Origin: Siphonodentalium dalli
Lineage: Eukaryota; Mollusca; Scaphopoda; Gadilida; Siphonodentaliidae
Direction of reading: 5' to 3'
DNA: 64,000 nucleotides
Assembly: GCA_032622095.1 (NCBI GenBank)
Contig: CP136064.1
Span: 6,749,512 to 6,813,511 of the forward strand
The translations under genes were made by a program, and so were the position numbers. Below are positions 60,543-64,000 of this stretch, one piece after another. The first letter of the stretch is position 1. The number at the start of each line of letters is the position of its first letter. The notes beneath the pieces were generated by a model. That model was not told the origin of the DNA. It ran no database searches and worked only from the letters and a program-made list of their open reading frames with translations.

Positions 60543-60903
60543 AATTATTAAATAGATCGGCTCTTAGTAACTGACAAATCTTTCATAGGAGTGACGTCAC
60601 CAAAATCGATATCTGCACGTTATTTAGTAGTGAAGTAGATAAATTGTCGCATGTGGTAAGACCATATTACTCGGAAGTGTGATAAAATGATATTACTCGG
60701 TTTAAGGGCTAATTGAAGCGACATTCACATATTTCGATAAAGCCGTTCTCGACAAAAATGTCATACCTAATTAATAAGGCAAAGTATTATCAGGTTTGGC
60801 GAATCATAAGTTCAACCATTATAGTTATATTCAAGTGGTAAAGTTACATTGGACAATGCATAATTCACTATTTATGGGTAAAGTGCATCATTGCGCACCC
60901 CAG

Positions 60904-61058
60904 TAAGTGAAATCACTGGGTCGCGGCCATATTTGATTAATCTAGCCCCCGTTCCGTGGTTTAAGTGCTACATGTCAAATAACTTTGGCCTGTAGCACTT
61001 ACACCGCGGAATGGGGGCTGGATGAATTCAATATGGTCGCGACTCATGATCTCACTTA
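60904..61058. mobile_element. Palindromic MITE, family F6
   Basis: Arms TAAGTGAAATCACTGGGTCG, then 'cggccatatt', then 'tagcccccgttccg', are matched by complements ending at 61058. The centre carries an inner 'gtgctacatg' repeat. Confidence 0.65.
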
Positions 61059-61233
61059 AACAAGCCATGTTTTGATCTCAACAATACGACAGCAAATGAA
61101 CTTTATCCATATATATACAAGTCTGCATGTGCAGCCTTTGCGTACAAGCTTATTTTATTCAATAATCGAGTTTGCGGCGCGTCATGCCGCACGTATCGCG
61201 CGATACACCCGACTCAAACTCCATACAGCGCCC

Positions 61234-61569
61234 TCTACAGGAACTATAATCGACCACATCATCATACCCACAGCAGAACTTCACAAAATAGGTCGCTTCG
61301 AGGTCGTAGATGACTCAGAAAATAATGTGTCAAATCATCGCCCACTTTTTGCACAAATTTGTTACGACACAATTTCATGCCCCAATAAAATACCTTTTGC
61401 AACCAAAAGAATCAATTGGAAACACTTTAGTGCATCCCCTGAATTGATCAACGCCTACCAATCATTTATAAATTTCAACTTACATGATAGATGCATTCAA
61501 ACCGTAGATCAGCTTGACAGCTACTATGATGAAATTGTGTCAGTGTATCGCAGACTCAGAGCGCAATAA
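61234..61569 (+). pseudogene. Non-LTR retrotransposon endonuclease, C-terminal fragment
   Basis: In the frame open from 61072, residues from about 55 match the end of an APE-type endonuclease: T-G-T-I-I-D-H-I-I-I-P (D at 61252), then D-D-S-E-N-N-V-S-N-H-R-P-L (S-N-H at 61330-61338, where S-D-H is usual). A linker of the sort that joins EN to RT follows (I-N-W-K-H-F, then Y-Q-S-F), and a TAA closes it at 61567-61569. The start of EN and all of RT are missing. The Asn in the S-N-H motif replaces a catalytic or metal-binding Asp. It is a different element from the one that follows, judging by sequence. Confidence 0.65.
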
Positions 61570-61910
61570 AAACAATAATCCCCTGTTTTTGTCCGCGAAC
61601 ACTCGAGCATTCTTCGTGCTCTAAATGTCATATCATCAAACTCATCACCATTATGTACATATGCACATTGTTTTCTTTGTCCATGTTGTTTGCATGTTTT
61701 CTATTATTCCATGTTTTTCATCATATTCACCAACTATACCAATGATTCAATCAATAGTACTATGTTATGTGGCAACACCCCCTCACAAAATATCCCGAGT
61801 ACAAAACGTCCGAACTGGGGTGTCAAAGCAACGGTGGTGGAAGGCAGCTTTTCTTTCGAATCCGGGCCATTTGCAGACCTATGCTTCATGCTTCAATCGC
61901 CGACTAAAAT
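61570..61910 (+). other. Probable 5' UTR or flank of the 2A-bearing LINE
   Basis: No coding pattern is recognised. It separates the EN fragment from the start of the next open frame. The true 5' end of the element cannot be placed. Confidence 0.35.
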
Positions 61911-62432
61911 ATGTCGTGTTGTCTGAACCAGTATAGGGCTGCGATTGGTATCTTTGATTCGAGGAAAAAGAGTTCGCCTTTCACCATCCACCTTCACAGT
62001 AGTCTGCATATCCGTAGCGGTTTTTGGAGAATTAACATCAAACTTATATTTCTTTTTACCCTCTTTCTGATATTGTTATCGGGCGACATAGAGACCAACC
62101 CAGGCCCTCCCACTCACTCGAAAAATGTACCTAATTCCATCTCTATCGTTCATTACAATGTAAGAAGTATCCGACACAAGTTAGAAAAGATAATTGACTT
62201 GATCAACGAATTCGACGTTCTCTGCTTTACTGAGACGCATCTTGATCCAGCATATTCCTCCGAACATTTAGAAGTCAATGGATACTGTTCCCCTATTCGA
62301 AAAGACCGAGACGCGTACGGGGGTGGAATATGTGTCATGTTTGCTGACCATGTTATTTACAAAGAAAGATTTGACCTAGAATTCGACTCCTCGATTCTCT
62401 GGTTTGAAGTATTTGCTAAAATTCTCACATGA
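61911..62432 (+). pseudogene. Non-LTR retrotransposon ORF, 5' part: 2A-like motif and APE endonuclease start
   Basis: A 173-codon frame. Residues 44-58 are hydrophobic (I-K-L-I-F-L-F-T-L-F-L-I-L-L-S), followed by G-D-I-E-T-N-P-G-P with D59 at 62085. This fits the D-x-E-x-N-P-G-P consensus of 2A recoding peptides, which have been reported in APE-type non-LTR elements. The endonuclease follows: I-V-H-Y-N-V-R-S-I, F-T-E-T-H-L-D (catalytic Glu) and Y-G-G-G-I-C-V. At the end, W-F-E-V-F-A-K runs into a stop because the frame shifts by one base near an A-run at about 62418-62422; the endonuclease goes on in another frame from 62429. The shift makes this copy defective unless it is a sequencing error. 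Confidence 0.85.
62085..62108 (+). other. 2A-like recoding motif
   Basis: The codons spell D-I-E-T-N-P-G-P, preceded by L-L-S-G and a hydrophobic stretch. In known 2A peptides the ribosome skips the glycyl-prolyl bond between the last G and P. Function here is inferred from the motif only. Confidence 0.75.
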
Positions 62433-64000
62433 TTATTGGGGTATCATACAGGTCAGACCAATTTTGTAGCCATAATTATTGGGGCCTTCTGGACTCCTCA
62501 ATTTCTGATGCACTTGACATCTCTGAAAATATAGTACTCACTGGAGACTATAATTCTAATTACCTCGTGAGTACCTCCAAAATAAAGCTAATTTCCGACG
62601 CATATAGCTTGGTAAATGTGATAAAAGACCCAACAAGAGTTACCAGTAGGACTAGCACACTACTCGATCCTATTATTATCAGTAAATCACTTCATGTCTT
62701 GGATTGCGATGTTTTAAACCTCGGAGTTTCAGACCACTTGGGTGTTTATGCAACAATATCTTTCGACTGCCCCACAGTCTCCGCTTTCCAGAGAAAAGTA
62801 TGGAATTACAAAAAAGCTAATTTCCAGCGAGCGAACTGCTTGCTAAATGATGTACATTGGGAAGACCTAATCAACGCGGCCCCTGATATCGATTCGGCGG
62901 TCAAAATATTCCAATCTACTTTCCTATCAATCATGGACAGAAATATACCACACCTTAACGTGACAATCCGCCCCAAAGATAAAATTTGGTTCACTTCGGA
63001 GATTAGAATAGAGTTACGCAAGCGAGATAGACTCAGATCAAAGGCATTAAAAATCAACAACCAAGTTTCATGGCGAGCATATAAACAATCAAGGAATAAA
63101 GTTAATAACATGAAAAAATACGCCAAAATAAAATTTGATGATAATTTGGGAGACAGAATAAAAGACTCCCCAAACCCCCGTGATTTCTGGCAGCTTGTTA
63201 ACCATCTCCTAAATAAAAAGAAAGTGAATAATATCCCTCCTCTATATAGCGCCACTGGAACCATAAATGCCAGTGGGAAATCATATGCGTCAGATGATTC
63301 TGAAAAAGCTAAAATTCTAAATATGAGCTTCATATCAAACTCCACTATAAACGATTCTGCGCATACCCCTCCCCTCTTTCACACTCGAAGCAAAAAGCTG
63401 ATGCCAGAATTGTCTTTTGTGGAATCAGATGTTGAAACAGCTATCAAATCTTTAAAATTGAATAAAGCTCATGGCCACGACGGAATCAGTGTCAGAATGC
63501 TCCACGAAACTTCAAGTTCAATATCAAAGCCGTTAGTCCTCCTATTTAAGAAATCGATCAATAGTGCGAAATTCCCAGAAATATGGAAACTAGCTAATGT
63601 TATCCCAATTTTCAAAAAAGAAGACCCCGCTGACCCCAAAAATTACCGCCCGATCTCATTGCTACCATGCCTAGCCAAAGTCTTTGAGAAGGTTGTCTTG
63701 AAACAGATAAGTGCCTTCTTCTTAGAAAATAAACTCTTGTACTTTCACCAATCCGGATTTCTCTCTGGTCACAATACCACATACCAATTAATAGACCTAT
63801 ACAACAATATCTGTCAATCTATCGATAAAGGCCTCTTCACATGCGGCATATTTTGTGACATATCCAAAGCATTCGAAAGAGTATGGCACAAGGGGCTGAT
63901 TTACAAACTTCAACGCTACGGTGTGGAGGGTCAGACATTACAATGGATCGAAGACTATCTATTAAACAGAAAACAAAGAGTCCTGATAAATAATACCTTT
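62429..64000 (+). pseudogene. Non-LTR retrotransposon ORF, continuation: endonuclease end and reverse transcriptase (runs off window)
   Basis: After the frameshift this frame is open for 524 codons to the window edge. Endonuclease motifs: I-I-G-V-S-Y-R, L-T-G-D-Y-N (Asp and Asn), T-L-L-D-P-I and S-D-H-L-G (62729). A linker rich in basic residues follows (about 62800-63240). RT motifs appear in order: L-N-K-A-H-G-H-D-G-I, N-V-I-P-I-F-K-K-E-D with N-Y-R-P-I-S-L-L-P, Q-S-G-F-L-S-G-H-N-T-T, F-C-D-I-S-K-A-F-E-R-V-W-H (motif A) and Y-L-L-N-R-K-Q-R-V. The F-A-D-D box lies beyond the window. Motif A keeps the first Asp but has Glu where Asp is usual after K-A-F. Overall layout suggests a CR1/L2/Rex-like element. 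Confidence 0.9.

Noticed and set aside
62806-63345. 179-codon minus-strand frame
   Set aside because: It is the antisense of the non-LTR endonuclease-RT reading frame, which has clear domain motifs on the plus strand.

Overview
This window looks like nuclear DNA of an invertebrate animal, probably a lophotrochozoan and perhaps a mollusc. The reasons are split genes with GT-AG introns, a secreted C-type lectin, a 5S rRNA-derived sequence of invertebrate type, a SINE whose tail resembles molluscan SINEs, and dense Helitron, hAT, MITE and non-LTR content. No species can be named from the sequence alone. The DNA is AT-rich, and almost all of it is repeats or unrecognised non-coding sequence.

The one host gene I can support lies on the minus strand from 57797 to 18041. 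It has four coding exons: a signal peptide (57797-57737), the first and second halves of a C-type lectin-like domain (28046-27875 and 21698-21484), and a PAN/apple-like domain with the stop codon (18309-18041). None is long enough to stand out as an ORF, but all three junctions have good splice sites and matching phases. Joined, they give 238 codons plus a stop. Intron 1 is about 29.7 kb and, like the other introns, is filled with repeats.

Layout. 1-1438: four head-to-tail Helitron-like elements. 1505-2761: a 5S-derived sequence beside a probable LTR-retrotransposon 3' end. 3227-3540: a SINE. 4409-5930: a foldback MITE and a 45-bp minisatellite. 8133-10033: an hAT element keeping only its BED finger and C-terminal domain, inserted in an array of 129-bp hairpins (10049-10528). 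11148-13943: a Helitron array with both orientations. 18041-28046: lectin exons 4, 3 and 2, with palindromic, foldback, Helitron and piggyBac-like elements in the introns. 26190-34000: several tandem arrays. 34267-39280: a Helitron array mixing two families. 39281-57736: mostly unannotated intronic DNA with MITEs and tandem repeats. 58840-61058: upstream repeats and MITEs. 61072-64000: a fragment of one non-LTR endonuclease, then the 5' two thirds of another non-LTR element with an N-terminal 2A-like motif, an APE endonuclease broken by one frameshift, and a reverse transcriptase that runs off the window.

The best leads are the lectin-PAN gene with its alternative in-frame splice donors, the 2A-bearing retrotransposon, the Helitron arrays that carry nuclear-receptor-like half-sites, and an element with a palindrome built into each terminus.
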